From Zoogloea sp. 1C4 (GTDB taxonomy: Bacteria; Pseudomonadota; Gammaproteobacteria; Burkholderiales; Rhodocyclaceae): a stretch of DNA of 64,000 nucleotides. The stretch is from NCBI RefSeq assembly GCF_009469605.1, contig NZ_SSXU01000004.1, positions 186,001-250,000 on the forward strand, read 5' to 3'. Of this stretch, positions 29,059-38,124 are shown piece after piece. How positions within the stretch are numbered: position 1 is the stretch's first letter; each line of letters starts with the position of its first letter. The translations under genes were made by a program, and so were the position numbers. A model generated the notes under the pieces. That model saw only the letters and a list, made by a program, of their open reading frames with translations. It was not told where the DNA came from and made no database searches.

Positions 29059-30462
29059 TCAGCCCAGGGGCGTGACCGCGCTGCGGCCGGCGGGGGTGTC
29101 CAGCCAGCGCTGGAGGATGCGGTAGGTGTCGAGGTCGAAGCGGCGGGGCGGCAGAGCTTCGAGCAACGAGCCCAGTTCGGCCTCGTCCTCGACGCTGCCC
29201 AGCAGGCACCAGCGATCCACCACATGCACCGCGCTGCGGCCGGTGTCCGGGTGGTGTTCGCGCACCGCCACCGGGCCGTCCCACGGCCAGCGGCGGATGC
29301 GCAGGCTCTCGAGCACCTTGAGCAGGCGCTCGTCGTGCTCGGCGTGGGTTTCTTTGCCGCAGCACACGCCGGCGCAGCGCTTCATCTGGTGGGCCATGCA
29401 GGCGCCGTCGCCCCACGGCTCGGTGCCGATGCGCCGCGGGCACAGCTTGTAGAGCAGGGCCAGCTCACGCAGGGCGTTGTCGGCTTCCTTCTTGGTGCGG
29501 AAGGCGCCATACACAGCGTCCCAGCCGGCCGGGTCGGCCCCGTTGAGGGCTTCGCGCACCAGCACCGGGCCGCGCTTCTTCGTCGGGTCGTAGCGCAGGC
29601 CGAACACGGCCTCGGTCTCGCGCAGCTTGCGGTTCTCGGTGGGCTTGCGTTCCTTGACGAGGCGCGCCTCCAGCAGCAGCGCGCCCAGCTCGCCCGCGGT
29701 GGGCAGCCATTCGACGCGCCGCACCTGCTGGGCCAGCTTGGCCTCCTTGGTGCTGGAATGATCGGACGAAAAGTGGCTCATCACCCGGGAGCGCAGGCTG
29801 ACGCTCTTGCCGATGTAGACGGGCAGCTCGTTCTCGCCGTAGAAGAGATACACGCCGGGGCCTTCGGGCACGCCTTCGAGCACGCCCTCGGGCAGCCCCA
29901 CCGGCCGGCTCGGGGCCTTCATGGCCTTGGCGATGGCGATGCCGAGGATCTCCGGCGGAAATTCGTCGGCGACGATGCCGGCAAACTGGAACAGCGCCTC
30001 GGTGTCGCCCATCGCCCGGTGGCGGGCCGAGCAGGTGAGGTTGTGGCGGGCGATCAGCGCGTCCAGCCCGTGGCGGTGGTGCTGGGGGTAGAGCGCCCGG
30101 GACAGCTTGACGGTGCACAGCACCGGCGCGTCGAAGCGCTCGCCGATGCGCGAGAACTCGTTCTTGATGAAGCCGTAGTCGAAGCGCGCGTTGTGGGCCA
30201 CGAACACGCAGTCGGCGAGCAGCGCCCGCACCCCGTCGGCGAGATCGACGAAGGCCGGAGCCTCGGCGACCATCGCGTCGGTGATGCCGGTGAAGCCCTG
30301 GATGGTCGGCGGAATCGCCATGCCCGGATTGACGAGGCTGGACCAGCGCTCGACCAGCACGCCGTCCTCGATGCGCAGGATCGCGATCTCGGTGACCCGG
30401 TCGACCACCGGATTGGCGCCAGTGGTTTCAACGTCGATGAAGGCGATCTTGGGGGCGAACAC
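29059..30462 (-). CDS. DEDDh 3'-5' exonuclease fused to a GIY-YIG (UvrC/Cho-like) nuclease domain
   Basis: N-terminal half: an epsilon-like exonuclease with FIDVETTG, VAHNARFDYGF and HRAMGDTEAL carrying the DEDDh acidic residues and histidine. C-terminal half: a GIY-YIG endonuclease with GVYLFYGENELPVYIGKS, the arginine in LRSRV, and the glutamate-containing TENRKLRETEA. This matches the known family annotated as DNA polymerase III epsilon/excinuclease Cho fusions, probably in DNA repair. The start is uncertain: the GTG at 30462 begins right at the exonuclease fold (467 residues); a TTG at 30588 would add 42 proline/glycine-rich residues. Neither has a good ribosome site. Confidence 0.85.
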   Translation of the reverse strand: MFAPKIAFIDVETTGANPVVDRVTEIAILRIEDGVLVERWSSLVNPGMAIPPTIQGFTGITDAMVAEAPAFVDLADGVRALLADCVFVAHNARFDYGFIKNEFSRIGERFDAPVLCTVKLSRALYPQHHRHGLDALIARHNLTCSARHRAMGDTEALFQFAGIVADEFPPEILGIAIAKAMKAPSRPVGLPEGVLEGVPEGPGVYLFYGENELPVYIGKSVSLRSRVMSHFSSDHSSTKEAKLAQQVRRVEWLPTAGELGALLLEARLVKERKPTENRKLRETEAVFGLRYDPTKKRGPVLVREALNGADPAGWDAVYGAFRTKKEADNALRELALLYKLCPRRIGTEPWGDGACMAHQMKRCAGVCCGKETHAEHDERLLKVLESLRIRRWPWDGPVAVREHHPDTGRSAVHVVDRWCLLGSVEDEAELGSLLEALPPRRFDLDTYRILQRWLDTPAGRSAVTPLG

Positions 30463-30626
30463 GGCGGAGGCGTCGAGAAAACGAAAAGACGGCGTGCGGC
30501 CAACTGGCGGCACACCTGGGAAAGACGTCCCGCCCCGCGGTGCAACGCCGTCGGGCGCGCGCAGCGGGGCGGGAGGCTGAACGTGCAACCGCGGCTGAAG
30601 CCCCGGCGGGGCGTCAGCCGGCGGGC

Positions 30627-30812
30627 TTATTCAGTGGCGTAGGGGTAGGGCTTGTGGGCGACCTTGCCGGCGGCGTATTCGCCCTGGGTCTGCAGATCCT
30701 GCGGCTTGTCCCACCACAGGGCGCGGCCCTTCTGCTGCTCTTCGCGCTCTTCCGGATGGGCCTTCATCCATTCGCGCATGAACTTGGTGTGCTCGGATTC
30801 GTAGATTGCCAT
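30627..30812 (-). CDS. DUF3460 family small protein
   Basis: A 61-residue soluble, charged protein beginning MAIYESEHTKFMREW and ending in YPYATE, which matches the betaproteobacterial DUF3460 family in length and in the conserved N-terminal and LWWDKPQD blocks. Function unknown. It lies between spoT and the exonuclease fusion gene on the same strand, with GGGAGAACACTC upstream serving as the ribosome site. Confidence 0.88.
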   Translation of the reverse strand: MAIYESEHTKFMREWMKAHPEEREEQQKGRALWWDKPQDLQTQGEYAAGKVAHKPYPYATE

Positions 30813-30875
30813 TGAGTGTTCTCCCGTTTTAGCGGCGTGATTCTATCAGCGTCGGGGCGCGCTGGCCCCGGCGGT

Positions 30876-33080
30876 TCATTTCTGGTCGCCCCGCATCCGC
30901 CCGATGCGCACCACTTCGGGAATGGTGCGCAGGCCGCGGATGACCTTGGCCAGATGCAGGCGGTGGGTGACCTGGACGGTGATGTAGAGCGAGGAATAGG
31001 TGCCCTGCTCGCCATCGGTGGAAACGTTCTGGATGTTGCAGTCCTGCTCGGCGATGGCGTTGGCCACCTTGGCGAGCACGCCCCGGGCGTTCTTGGTGAG
31101 CAGCTTGAGGGTGACGTCGAACAGACGGTCGGTGGAGGGTTCCCACTCCACGTCGATCCAGCGGTCGCGCTCGCTGCGCAGCTTGCGGGCCTGGGGGCAG
31201 TCGTGCATGTGCACCTCCAGCCCCTGCCCCTTGCGGATGATGCCGACGATCGGATCGCCCGGAATCGGCCGGCAGCAGCGGGCGAGCTGCACCGCCACAC
31301 CTTCGGTGCCACGGATCAGGATCGCCCCGGCGGGCCGCGGCTTGACCACGTCGGCGCGGCCGGATTCGACGTCCTGGATCTCGGCTAGCCGCCGCGCGAC
31401 GATGGCCGGCAGGCGTCGGCCGAGGCCGATGTCGGTCATCAGCTCGCGGCGGGTGGCGAGGGTGAATTGGCGCAGGAAGCGATCCCACGCAAAGGTGCTG
31501 ACTTGGCCCAGGGTGAGGCCGTGGGGCCGCAGGGCCTGGTTGAGGAGTCGCTCGCCAAGGGTCGAGGCTTCTTCCTGCTGGGCGTTTTTAAGGAAATGCC
31601 GGATCTGCGCGCGGGCCTTGCCGGTGCGCACATAGCTCAGCCAGGCGGGGTTGGGGCTGGCGTGGGCGGCGGTGATGATCTCGATCTGGTCGCCGTTGTG
31701 GAGCTCGGTGCGCAGGGGCATCAGCTCGCTGTTGATGCGCCCGGCGACGCAGCGGTTGCCCACATCGGTGTGCACCGCGTAGGCAAAATCGACCACCGTG
31801 GCACCCCGCGGCAGGGCGAATATCTTGCCCTTGGGGGTGAAGGCGTAGACCTCGCCCGGGAAGAGATCGACCTTGACGTGCTCGAGGAACTCGCTGGAAT
31901 CGCCCGAGGTGGATTGCAGCTCGAGCAGCGACTGCAGCCAGGAGTGCGTCTTGTGCTGGAGCTCGGTGAGGGTCTTCTCGTCTTCCTTGTAGAGCCAGTG
32001 GGACGCCACGCCGCTCTCGGCCACGTGGTTCATCTCCGGCGTGCGGATCTGCACCTCGACCGGCGTGCCGAAGGGGCCGATCAGCGTGGTGTGGAGCGAC
32101 TGATAGCCGTTGCCCTTGGGGATGGCGATGTAGTCCTTGAACTTGCCGGGCACCGGCTTGTACAGGCCGTGCAGCGCGCCGAGGGCCCGGTAGCAGGTTT
32201 GCACATCCGGCACGATGACGCGGAAGCCATAGATATCAAGCACCTGGGAGAAGCTGAGGCGCTTCTCGGCCATCTTGCGGTAGATGCTGTAGAGGTGCTT
32301 CTCGCGGCCACGCACTTCGGCCTCGATGTGCCACTGGGGCAGGCGCTCCTCGATGGCGGCGAGGATCTTGCCGACCACCTCACGGCGGTTGCCCCGGGCA
32401 GAGAGGATGGCCCGCGACAGCACCCGGAAGCGCATCGGGTGGCGGTGCTTGAAGGCGAGCTCCTGGAGCTCGCGGTAGATGCTGTTGAGGCCCAGCCGGT
32501 TGGCGATGGGCGCGTGGATCTCCTGGGTCTCGCGGGCGATGCGGCGACGCTTGTCGGGCCGCATGTGGTCGAGGGTCCGCATGTTGTGCAGACGATCGGC
32601 CAGCTTGATGAGGATCACCCGCAGATCGCTGGCCATCGCCATCAGCATCTTGCGGAAGTTTTCGGCCTGGGCTTCTTCGTGCGACTGGAACTCGATCTTG
32701 TCGAGCTTGGACACGCCATCGACGAGCTCGGCCGTGGTGCGCCCGAAGCGCTCGGCGATCTCGGCCTTGGTGATGTGGGTGTCCTCCATCACGTCGTGAA
32801 GGAGGGCGGCGCACAGGGCCTGGGCGTCCAGGTGCCAGCCGGCGAGGATCTCGGCGACAGCGACCGGATGGGAGATGTAGGGTTCGCCGCTCTGCCGCAT
32901 CTGCCCCTGGTGGGCATCAGCGGAGAAGTGGTACGCGGCCTCGATGCGGCCTACGTCTTCGGCGCGGAGATAGGTGGAGACGAGCGCCCGCAGCCGACCG
33001 AAGTCGAGGGGCACGACGCTGGAGGTTGGAGGCTGGAAAACGCCGCCACCGCTAACGGGAACCGGGGCGGCGGATTCCAT
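30876..33080 (-). CDS. spoT: Bifunctional (p)ppGpp synthetase/hydrolase
   Basis: Controls the stringent-response alarmone. The 734 residues contain the HD hydrolase domain with intact H95-D96 and E99-D100 (LLHDVMEDT), so hydrolase activity is expected. The synthetase domain (YGFRVIVPDVQTCYRALG, KDYIAIPKGNGYQSLHTT), the TGS domain (VYAFTPKGKIFALPRGATVV) and a C-terminal ACT domain follow. Length and domains fit the Rel/SpoT class of betaproteobacteria. It follows rpoZ and gmk, a well-known arrangement that ties guanine nucleotide supply to (p)ppGpp. Confidence 0.95.
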   Translation of the reverse strand: MESAAPVPVSGGGVFQPPTSSVVPLDFGRLRALVSTYLRAEDVGRIEAAYHFSADAHQGQMRQSGEPYISHPVAVAEILAGWHLDAQALCAALLHDVMEDTHITKAEIAERFGRTTAELVDGVSKLDKIEFQSHEEAQAENFRKMLMAMASDLRVILIKLADRLHNMRTLDHMRPDKRRRIARETQEIHAPIANRLGLNSIYRELQELAFKHRHPMRFRVLSRAILSARGNRREVVGKILAAIEERLPQWHIEAEVRGREKHLYSIYRKMAEKRLSFSQVLDIYGFRVIVPDVQTCYRALGALHGLYKPVPGKFKDYIAIPKGNGYQSLHTTLIGPFGTPVEVQIRTPEMNHVAESGVASHWLYKEDEKTLTELQHKTHSWLQSLLELQSTSGDSSEFLEHVKVDLFPGEVYAFTPKGKIFALPRGATVVDFAYAVHTDVGNRCVAGRINSELMPLRTELHNGDQIEIITAAHASPNPAWLSYVRTGKARAQIRHFLKNAQQEEASTLGERLLNQALRPHGLTLGQVSTFAWDRFLRQFTLATRRELMTDIGLGRRLPAIVARRLAEIQDVESGRADVVKPRPAGAILIRGTEGVAVQLARCCRPIPGDPIVGIIRKGQGLEVHMHDCPQARKLRSERDRWIDVEWEPSTDRLFDVTLKLLTKNARGVLAKVANAIAEQDCNIQNVSTDGEQGTYSSLYITVQVTHRLHLAKVIRGLRTIPEVVRIGRMRGDQK

Positions 33081-33106
33081 GACATTGCTCTCTGGCGGGA
33101 GGCCGT

Positions 33107-33322
33107 TCAGGCCTGACCGCGGTTGAGGACTTCGGTGCCGACCTTGCCGGCGGCGATTTCGCGCAGGGCGATCACCGTGGGCTTGTCCTTGTCGTGGCGG
33201 TCGAGGTCCACCTGCGGGGTAGCGCCGGCCGTCAGCTGACGGGCACGGTAGGTCGCAGCCAGGGTGAGCTGGAAGCGGTTGGGGATTCTCTTCAGACAGT
33301 CGTCAACGGTTACACGGGCCAT
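33107..33322 (-). CDS. rpoZ: RNA polymerase omega subunit
   Basis: Promotes assembly and stability of RNA polymerase and forms part of a ppGpp site. The 71 residues begin [21 protein letters not shown], the omega signature, followed by [10 protein letters not shown] and [12 protein letters not shown]. Slightly short but normal for betaproteobacteria. Lies 7 bp after gmk and 26 bp before spoT. Confidence 0.97.
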   Translation of the reverse strand: MARVTVDDCLKRIPNRFQLTLAATYRARQLTAGATPQVDLDRHDKDKPTVIALREIAAGKVGTEVLNRGQA

Positions 33323-33329
33323 ATTTGCC

Positions 33330-33944
33330 TCAATCCTGTTCCAGATAACGGAAAAACTCCGGCTTGCGCGCCTCCTGGTTGGCGTAGCGCAGCCGCGATG
33401 CTCTTACCACGCCCACGAGATCGTCGATGGCTGTGGGCAGGTCTTCATTGATTATAACGTAGTCGAACTCTGCCACATGGCGCATCTCGCCGCGGGCGGC
33501 GAGCACCCGGCGGGCGATCACATCCTCACTGTCGGTACCGCGGCCGCGCAGGCGGCGCTCGAGCTCTTCGACCGACGGCGGCAGGATGAACACCCCGACC
33601 GCCTTCGGAAAGACCTTGCGCACCTGCTGGGCGCCCTGCCAGTCGATCTCGAGGAGGATGTCCTTGCCGGCGCTGATCTGCGCTTCAAGCCAGCCCTTCG
33701 AGGTTCCGTAGTAGTTGTTATGGACCTCCGCCCATTCGAGAAATTCCCCCTTGTCGCGCAGCTGGCGGAAGGTGGAGACGTCCACGAAATGGTAGTGGCG
33801 GCCGTCCTCCTCGCCAGCCCGCGGCGCGCGGGTGGTGTAGGAGATCGACAGCTTGACCAGCGGATCACGCTCCAGCAGCCCGCTGACCAGGGTGGTCTTG
33901 CCGGCGCCGGAGGGAGCGGTGACGATGAACAGGGTGCCGGGCAT
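33330..33944 (-). CDS. gmk: Guanylate kinase
   Basis: Converts GMP to GDP with ATP. The 204 residues carry the P-loop APSGAGKTT at residues 10-18, the GMP-binding [19 protein letters not shown] and the lid region. Normal length. It follows yicC and precedes rpoZ within a few bases, an operon order widely conserved. Confidence 0.97.
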   Translation of the reverse strand: MPGTLFIVTAPSGAGKTTLVSGLLERDPLVKLSISYTTRAPRAGEEDGRHYHFVDVSTFRQLRDKGEFLEWAEVHNNYYGTSKGWLEAQISAGKDILLEIDWQGAQQVRKVFPKAVGVFILPPSVEELERRLRGRGTDSEDVIARRVLAARGEMRHVAEFDYVIINEDLPTAIDDLVGVVRASRLRYANQEARKPEFFRYLEQD

Positions 33945-33953
33945 GGCCGCTCC

Positions 33954-34820
33954 TTACTCGATGTTCTGCACTTGCTCGCGCATCTGCTCGATGGCCAGCT
34001 TGAGCTCGACGGCGATGGCGGTCATGTCGGCAGCCATGGCCTTGGAGCCGAGGGTATTGGCCTCGCGGTTGAGTTCCTGCATCAGAAAATCCAGCCGCTT
34101 GCCGGCAGCGCCGCCAGCCTTGAGGATGCGCTCGACCTCGTCCAGGTGGGTGGACAGGCGGGAGAGTTCCTCGGCCACATCGACCCGCTGGGCAAACAGG
34201 CCCACTTCGGTGCGGATACGGTCGTCGTCGAGGGTGGCGGCGGCATCGCGCAGGCGGGTGGCGAGCTTTTCCTGGTATTCGGCCACCAGCGCCGGCACGC
34301 GCGGGGCCACTTTCGCGACGAGTTCGCGCATGTGGGCGATGCGGCCACGGATCATCTCGGCGAGCTTGTCGCCCTCGCGACGGCGGGTGGCGATGAGCTC
34401 ATCCAGCGCGGCGCTCACCAGCGGGCCGATTTCAGGCTGCAGGGCCTCGAAGGTGACGCCGTCATCGGCCAGCATGCCCGGCCAGCGGAGAATCTCGGCT
34501 ACCGAGAAGGGCGCGGCCTGGGGCAGCTCGGCAAGAATGGCGGCCTGGGCCGTTTTGAGCTGTCCGAAGAGCACATCGTTAATCGCGAGATCACGAGGTG
34601 CGCTATCCTTCGCCTGCAGGTTGAACCTGCACTCGACCTTGCCCCGGCGCAGTCGGGAGGTGATCGCCTCGCGGATCAGCGGCTCGGACTGACGCAAGTC
34701 GTCATTGATGCGAAACGCAAGATCGAGGTAGCGGGAGTTAACGCTTCGCAATTCGAGGTGCAGGGCAACACGGCCCAGGTCACGAACCTGGACGGCAAAG
34801 CCCGTCATGCTGTGGATCAT
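33954..34820 (-). CDS. yicC: YicC-family endoribonuclease
   Basis: A 288-residue member of the YicC/YloC family; the E. coli member is an endoribonuclease involved in small-RNA decay. Visible features are the N-terminal MIHSMTGFA, RSVNSRYLDL, and the C-terminal DUF1732 block with EQMREQVQNIE at the end. The ATG at 34820 begins the conserved N-terminus; an in-frame ATG 31 codons earlier would reach into the divergent kinase gene's start and is rejected. First gene of yicC-gmk-rpoZ-spoT. Confidence 0.94.
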   Translation of the reverse strand: MIHSMTGFAVQVRDLGRVALHLELRSVNSRYLDLAFRINDDLRQSEPLIREAITSRLRRGKVECRFNLQAKDSAPRDLAINDVLFGQLKTAQAAILAELPQAAPFSVAEILRWPGMLADDGVTFEALQPEIGPLVSAALDELIATRRREGDKLAEMIRGRIAHMRELVAKVAPRVPALVAEYQEKLATRLRDAAATLDDDRIRTEVGLFAQRVDVAEELSRLSTHLDEVERILKAGGAAGKRLDFLMQELNREANTLGSKAMAADMTAIAVELKLAIEQMREQVQNIE

Positions 34821-34905
34821 CCTGTTTTTCCCGAGAAAGTGCGGCAGTCGAAGTAAACTAGCAGACCCGAACGCCACCAAAAGACGAAGTGTAGCGCCCC
34901 GCCCG

Positions 34906-35856
34906 ATGGCCACTCAACAGAACTGCGCCCTCCCGCCAGGTTTCCTCCTCGACCACTACCGGGTCGAGCGGCAACTGTCGCTGGGCGGATTCTCGATCGT
35001 CTACCTGGCGTACGACCAGGATGGCTCGCCCGTGGCCATCAAGGAATACCTGCCGAACTCCCTCGCCCTGCGTAGCGAAGGCGAGGTCACGCCCCACGTC
35101 ACCGAAGCGCACGAGGGCGCCTTCCGCTACGGCATGAAGTGCTTCTTCGAGGAAGGCCGGGCGCTCGCCAAGCTGGTGCACCCCAACGTGGTGCGGGTGC
35201 TCAACTTCTTCCGCGCCAACGGCACCGTTTACATGGTGATGCAGTTCGAGCGCGGCCGCACCCTCCACGACTACGTCCAGAAGAACAAGGGCAACGTCCG
35301 CGAGCGCTTCATCCGCGGGGTGTTCACCCGCATGCTCAACGGGCTGCGCGAAGTCCACGCCCACAAGCTGCTGCATCTCGACATCAAGCCCTCCAACATC
35401 TACCTGCGCGCCGACGGCACGCCGGTGCTGTTGGATTTTGGCGCCGCCCGCCAGACGCTGATGTCCGACACCCCCATCCTCAAGCCGATGTACACCCCCG
35501 GCTTCGCCTCGCCCGAGCAGTTTGCGAGCCGCGAAGCCCTCGGCCCGTGGAGCGACATCTACAGCGTGGGCGCGTCGATGTACGCCTGCCTCGCCGGCAC
35601 CTCACCCCAGCGCTCCGACGAGCGCATCAAGCACGACACCGTCGTCCCGGCCACCAAGGCCTGGGCCGGGCAGTATTCGCCCCACTTCCTTGCGACCATC
35701 GACTGGTGCCTGCAACTCGACCCGCTCAAGCGCCCGCAGAGTTGCTTCGCCCTGCAGAAAGTCCTCGCCCAACGCCACCGGGAAGCGCCTCCGCAGCAGA
35801 AGACCTGGCTCGAAGGCCTCGGCTCCCGACTAAAAACAATGATAGGCCGTACATGA
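34906..35856 (+). CDS. Bacterial Ser/Thr protein kinase
   Basis: A 316-residue soluble Hanks-type kinase. It has the glycine loop LSLGGFSIVY, the ATP-binding lysine K46 in VAIKEY, the catalytic loop HLDIKPSN (H157-L158-D159), DFG at 177-179 and ASPEQF in place of APE. The usual HRD arginine is a leucine, so it is a non-RD kinase. There is no transmembrane helix or sensor domain. Its stop overlaps the start of the PP2C phosphatase (ATGA), forming a reversible phosphorylation pair. Targets unknown. Confidence 0.93.
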   Translation: MATQQNCALPPGFLLDHYRVERQLSLGGFSIVYLAYDQDGSPVAIKEYLPNSLALRSEGEVTPHVTEAHEGAFRYGMKCFFEEGRALAKLVHPNVVRVLNFFRANGTVYMVMQFERGRTLHDYVQKNKGNVRERFIRGVFTRMLNGLREVHAHKLLHLDIKPSNIYLRADGTPVLLDFGAARQTLMSDTPILKPMYTPGFASPEQFASREALGPWSDIYSVGASMYACLAGTSPQRSDERIKHDTVVPATKAWAGQYSPHFLATIDWCLQLDPLKRPQSCFALQKVLAQRHREAPPQQKTWLEGLGSRLKTMIGRT

Positions 35857-36761
35857 GATTCACGATTTTCCAGGAGAGCCGGATCGGCAAGCGACGCACC
35901 AACCAGGATCGTGTGGCGTATTCCTACACCCGCGACGCCCTGCTGATGGTGCTCGCCGACGGCATGGGCGGGCACCTCTACGGGGAGGTCGCCGCCCAGA
36001 TCTCCGTGCAGTTCATCGCCCAGTCGTTCCAGCAGGAGGCGCGCCCCAAGGTCACCGACCCGGTGCTGTTCCTGTCGCGGGTGCTCAGCAACGCCCACCA
36101 CGCGATCCTCGACTACGCCTTCGACAAGCACCTGGCCGACATCCCGCGCACCACCATCGTCGCCTGCCTGATCCAGGAAGGCGTCGCCCACTGGGCCCAC
36201 GCCGGCGATTCGCGCCTCTACATGATCCGCAAGGGCCGCCTGGTGGCCCAGACCCGCGACCACTCCCGCGTCCAGCTGATGCTCGACCAGGGCCTGCTCG
36301 ACGCCGAGGCCGCCGCCGTTCACCCCGGCCGCAACCGCATCTTCAGCTGCCTGGGTGGCAACCACCCGCCCCAGATCGAGTTCTCCCGGGGCGCATCGCT
36401 CGCCAACGGCGACGTCATCGCCATCTGTTCCGACGGCGTGTGGGGCCCCCTCGAACCCGAAACCCTGGTCAAGTCCCTGGCTGACGGCCGGGTCATGGAA
36501 AGCGTGCCCAAGGTCATGAACGAGGCCGAGCTCCTCGGCGGCCACCAGTGCGACAACATGACCCTGATCGCCATGACCTGGCACGACGATCACCAGGAAG
36601 ACATCCCCGACACCGTCTCCACCCGCACCATGCCCGCCGACGCCTACACCACCCAGATGGAAGGCTTCGGCCGCGGCAAGCGCGAGCAGGAAGACCTCAG
36701 CGAAGACGAAATCGAACGCGCCATCCGCGAAATCAACGCAGCCATTCACAAATTCAAATGA
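35853..36761 (+). CDS. PP2C-family protein phosphatase
   Basis: Metal-dependent Ser/Thr phosphatase of 302 residues, presumably counteracting the adjacent kinase. Metal ligands are seen in NQDR (D19), [12 protein letters not shown] (D36-G37), the SDGVW block and [17 protein letters not shown] and an acidic, charged C-terminal tail complete it. Overlaps the kinase gene and rph by four bases each (ATGA), so kinase, phosphatase and rph are likely one transcript. Confidence 0.94.
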   Translation: MRFTIFQESRIGKRRTNQDRVAYSYTRDALLMVLADGMGGHLYGEVAAQISVQFIAQSFQQEARPKVTDPVLFLSRVLSNAHHAILDYAFDKHLADIPRTTIVACLIQEGVAHWAHAGDSRLYMIRKGRLVAQTRDHSRVQLMLDQGLLDAEAAAVHPGRNRIFSCLGGNHPPQIEFSRGASLANGDVIAICSDGVWGPLEPETLVKSLADGRVMESVPKVMNEAELLGGHQCDNMTLIAMTWHDDHQEDIPDTVSTRTMPADAYTTQMEGFGRGKREQEDLSEDEIERAIREINAAIHKFK

Positions 36762-37501
36762 CCCAGACCCCCGATACCTTCGCCCGCCCCAGCGGCCGCG
36801 CCCCCGCCCAGCTTCGCCCGGTTCGCATCACCCGTGACTTCACCCGCCACGCCGAAGGTTCGGTTCTGATCGAGTTCGGCGACACCCGGGTGCTGTGCAC
36901 CGCCAGCGTCGAGGAGTCGGTGCCGCCCTTCCTGCGCGGCAAGGGCCAGGGCTGGCTGACCGCCGAATACGGCATGCTGCCCCGCTCAACCCACACCCGC
37001 AGCCCGCGCGAGGCCGCCAAGGGCAAGCAGAGCGGCCGCACCCAGGAGATCCAGCGCCTCATCGGCCGCAGCCTGCGCGCGGTGGTGGACATGCACGCCC
37101 TGGGCGAACGCCAGATCACCATCGACTGCGACGTGCTGCAGGCCGACGGCGGCACCCGCACCGCGTCGATCACCGGCGCCTGCATCGCCGTGCATGAAGC
37201 CCTCGACGGCCTGGTCAAGGCTGGCAAGCTGCCCGCCAACCCGATGCGCGACTTCGTCGCCGCCATCTCGGTGGGCATCTACAAGGGCAAGCCGGTGCTC
37301 GACCTGGACTACCCCGAGGACTCCGACTGCGAGACCGACATGAACGTGGTGATGACCGGCGCCGGCGGCTTCGTCGAAGTCCAGGGCACCGCCGAAGGCA
37401 CGCCCTTCTCCCGCGCCGAACTCGACGCCCTGCTGGAACTTGCCGGCGACGGCATAGCCCAACTGGTCATCGAACAGAAAAAGGCCCTCGGGATCGCCTG
37501 A
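36758..37501 (+). CDS. rph: Ribonuclease PH
   Basis: Phosphorolytic 3'-5' exoribonuclease that trims tRNA 3' ends. The 247 residues show [20 protein letters not shown], the [14 protein letters not shown] block, [17 protein letters not shown] and the catalytic acidic region [18 protein letters not shown]. Normal length. Starts within the phosphatase stop codon region. Confidence 0.97.
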   Translation: MTQTPDTFARPSGRAPAQLRPVRITRDFTRHAEGSVLIEFGDTRVLCTASVEESVPPFLRGKGQGWLTAEYGMLPRSTHTRSPREAAKGKQSGRTQEIQRLIGRSLRAVVDMHALGERQITIDCDVLQADGGTRTASITGACIAVHEALDGLVKAGKLPANPMRDFVAAISVGIYKGKPVLDLDYPEDSDCETDMNVVMTGAGGFVEVQGTAEGTPFSRAELDALLELAGDGIAQLVIEQKKALGIA

Positions 37502-37522
37502 GCGCCGGGAAGGAAGCCCGCC

Positions 37523-38116
37523 ATGAAACAGCTCGTCCTCGCCAGCGGCAACGCCGGCAAGCTCAAGGAACTCTCCGCCCTGCTTGCCCCGCTGGGCATC
37601 GAGGTGCTGCCGCAATCGGCCTTCAACGTGAGCGAAGCCGAGGAGCCCCATCCCAGCTTCGTCGAGAACGCCATCGCCAAAGCCCGCCACGCCGCCCGCG
37701 CCACCGGCCTGCCGGCCCTGGCGGATGACTCCGGGCTGTGCGTCGACGTCCTCGGCGGTGCACCCGGCGTGCTGTCGGCACGCTTTGCCGGCGAGCCCAA
37801 GTCCGACCAGCGCAACAACGATCTGCTGCTCGAACGCCTCGCCGGCCAGGCGGACCGCCGCGCCCGCTTCTACTGCGCGCTGGCCCTCGTACGCCATGCC
37901 GACGACCCGCAGCCGCTCATCGCCACCGGCGAGTGGCGCGGCGTGATCCTCGACGCGCCCCGCGGCCAGGCCGGCTTCGGCTACGACCCGCTGTTCCTGG
38001 TGCCCGATCTCGAGCAGACCGCCGCCGAGATCCCCGCCGAACTTAAAAACGTCCTGTCCCACCGCGGCTCCGCCTTCCGCCAGCTACTCGACAAGCTCCG
38101 CGCCGAAGCCGCCTGA
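37523..38116 (+). CDS. rdgB: XTP/dITP diphosphatase (RdgB/HAM1)
   Basis: House-cleaning enzyme that hydrolyses ITP, dITP and XTP to monophosphates and keeps deaminated purines out of DNA. The 197 residues contain the N-terminal LVLASGNAGKLKEL, the catalytic LADDSGLCVDVLGGAPGV, AGFGYDPLFLVP and the C-terminal SHRGSAFRQL. Follows rph by 21 bp, a common pairing. Confidence 0.96.
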   Translation: MKQLVLASGNAGKLKELSALLAPLGIEVLPQSAFNVSEAEEPHPSFVENAIAKARHAARATGLPALADDSGLCVDVLGGAPGVLSARFAGEPKSDQRNNDLLLERLAGQADRRARFYCALALVRHADDPQPLIATGEWRGVILDAPRGQAGFGYDPLFLVPDLEQTAAEIPAELKNVLSHRGSAFRQLLDKLRAEAA

Positions 38117-38124
38117 CGCCCTGC

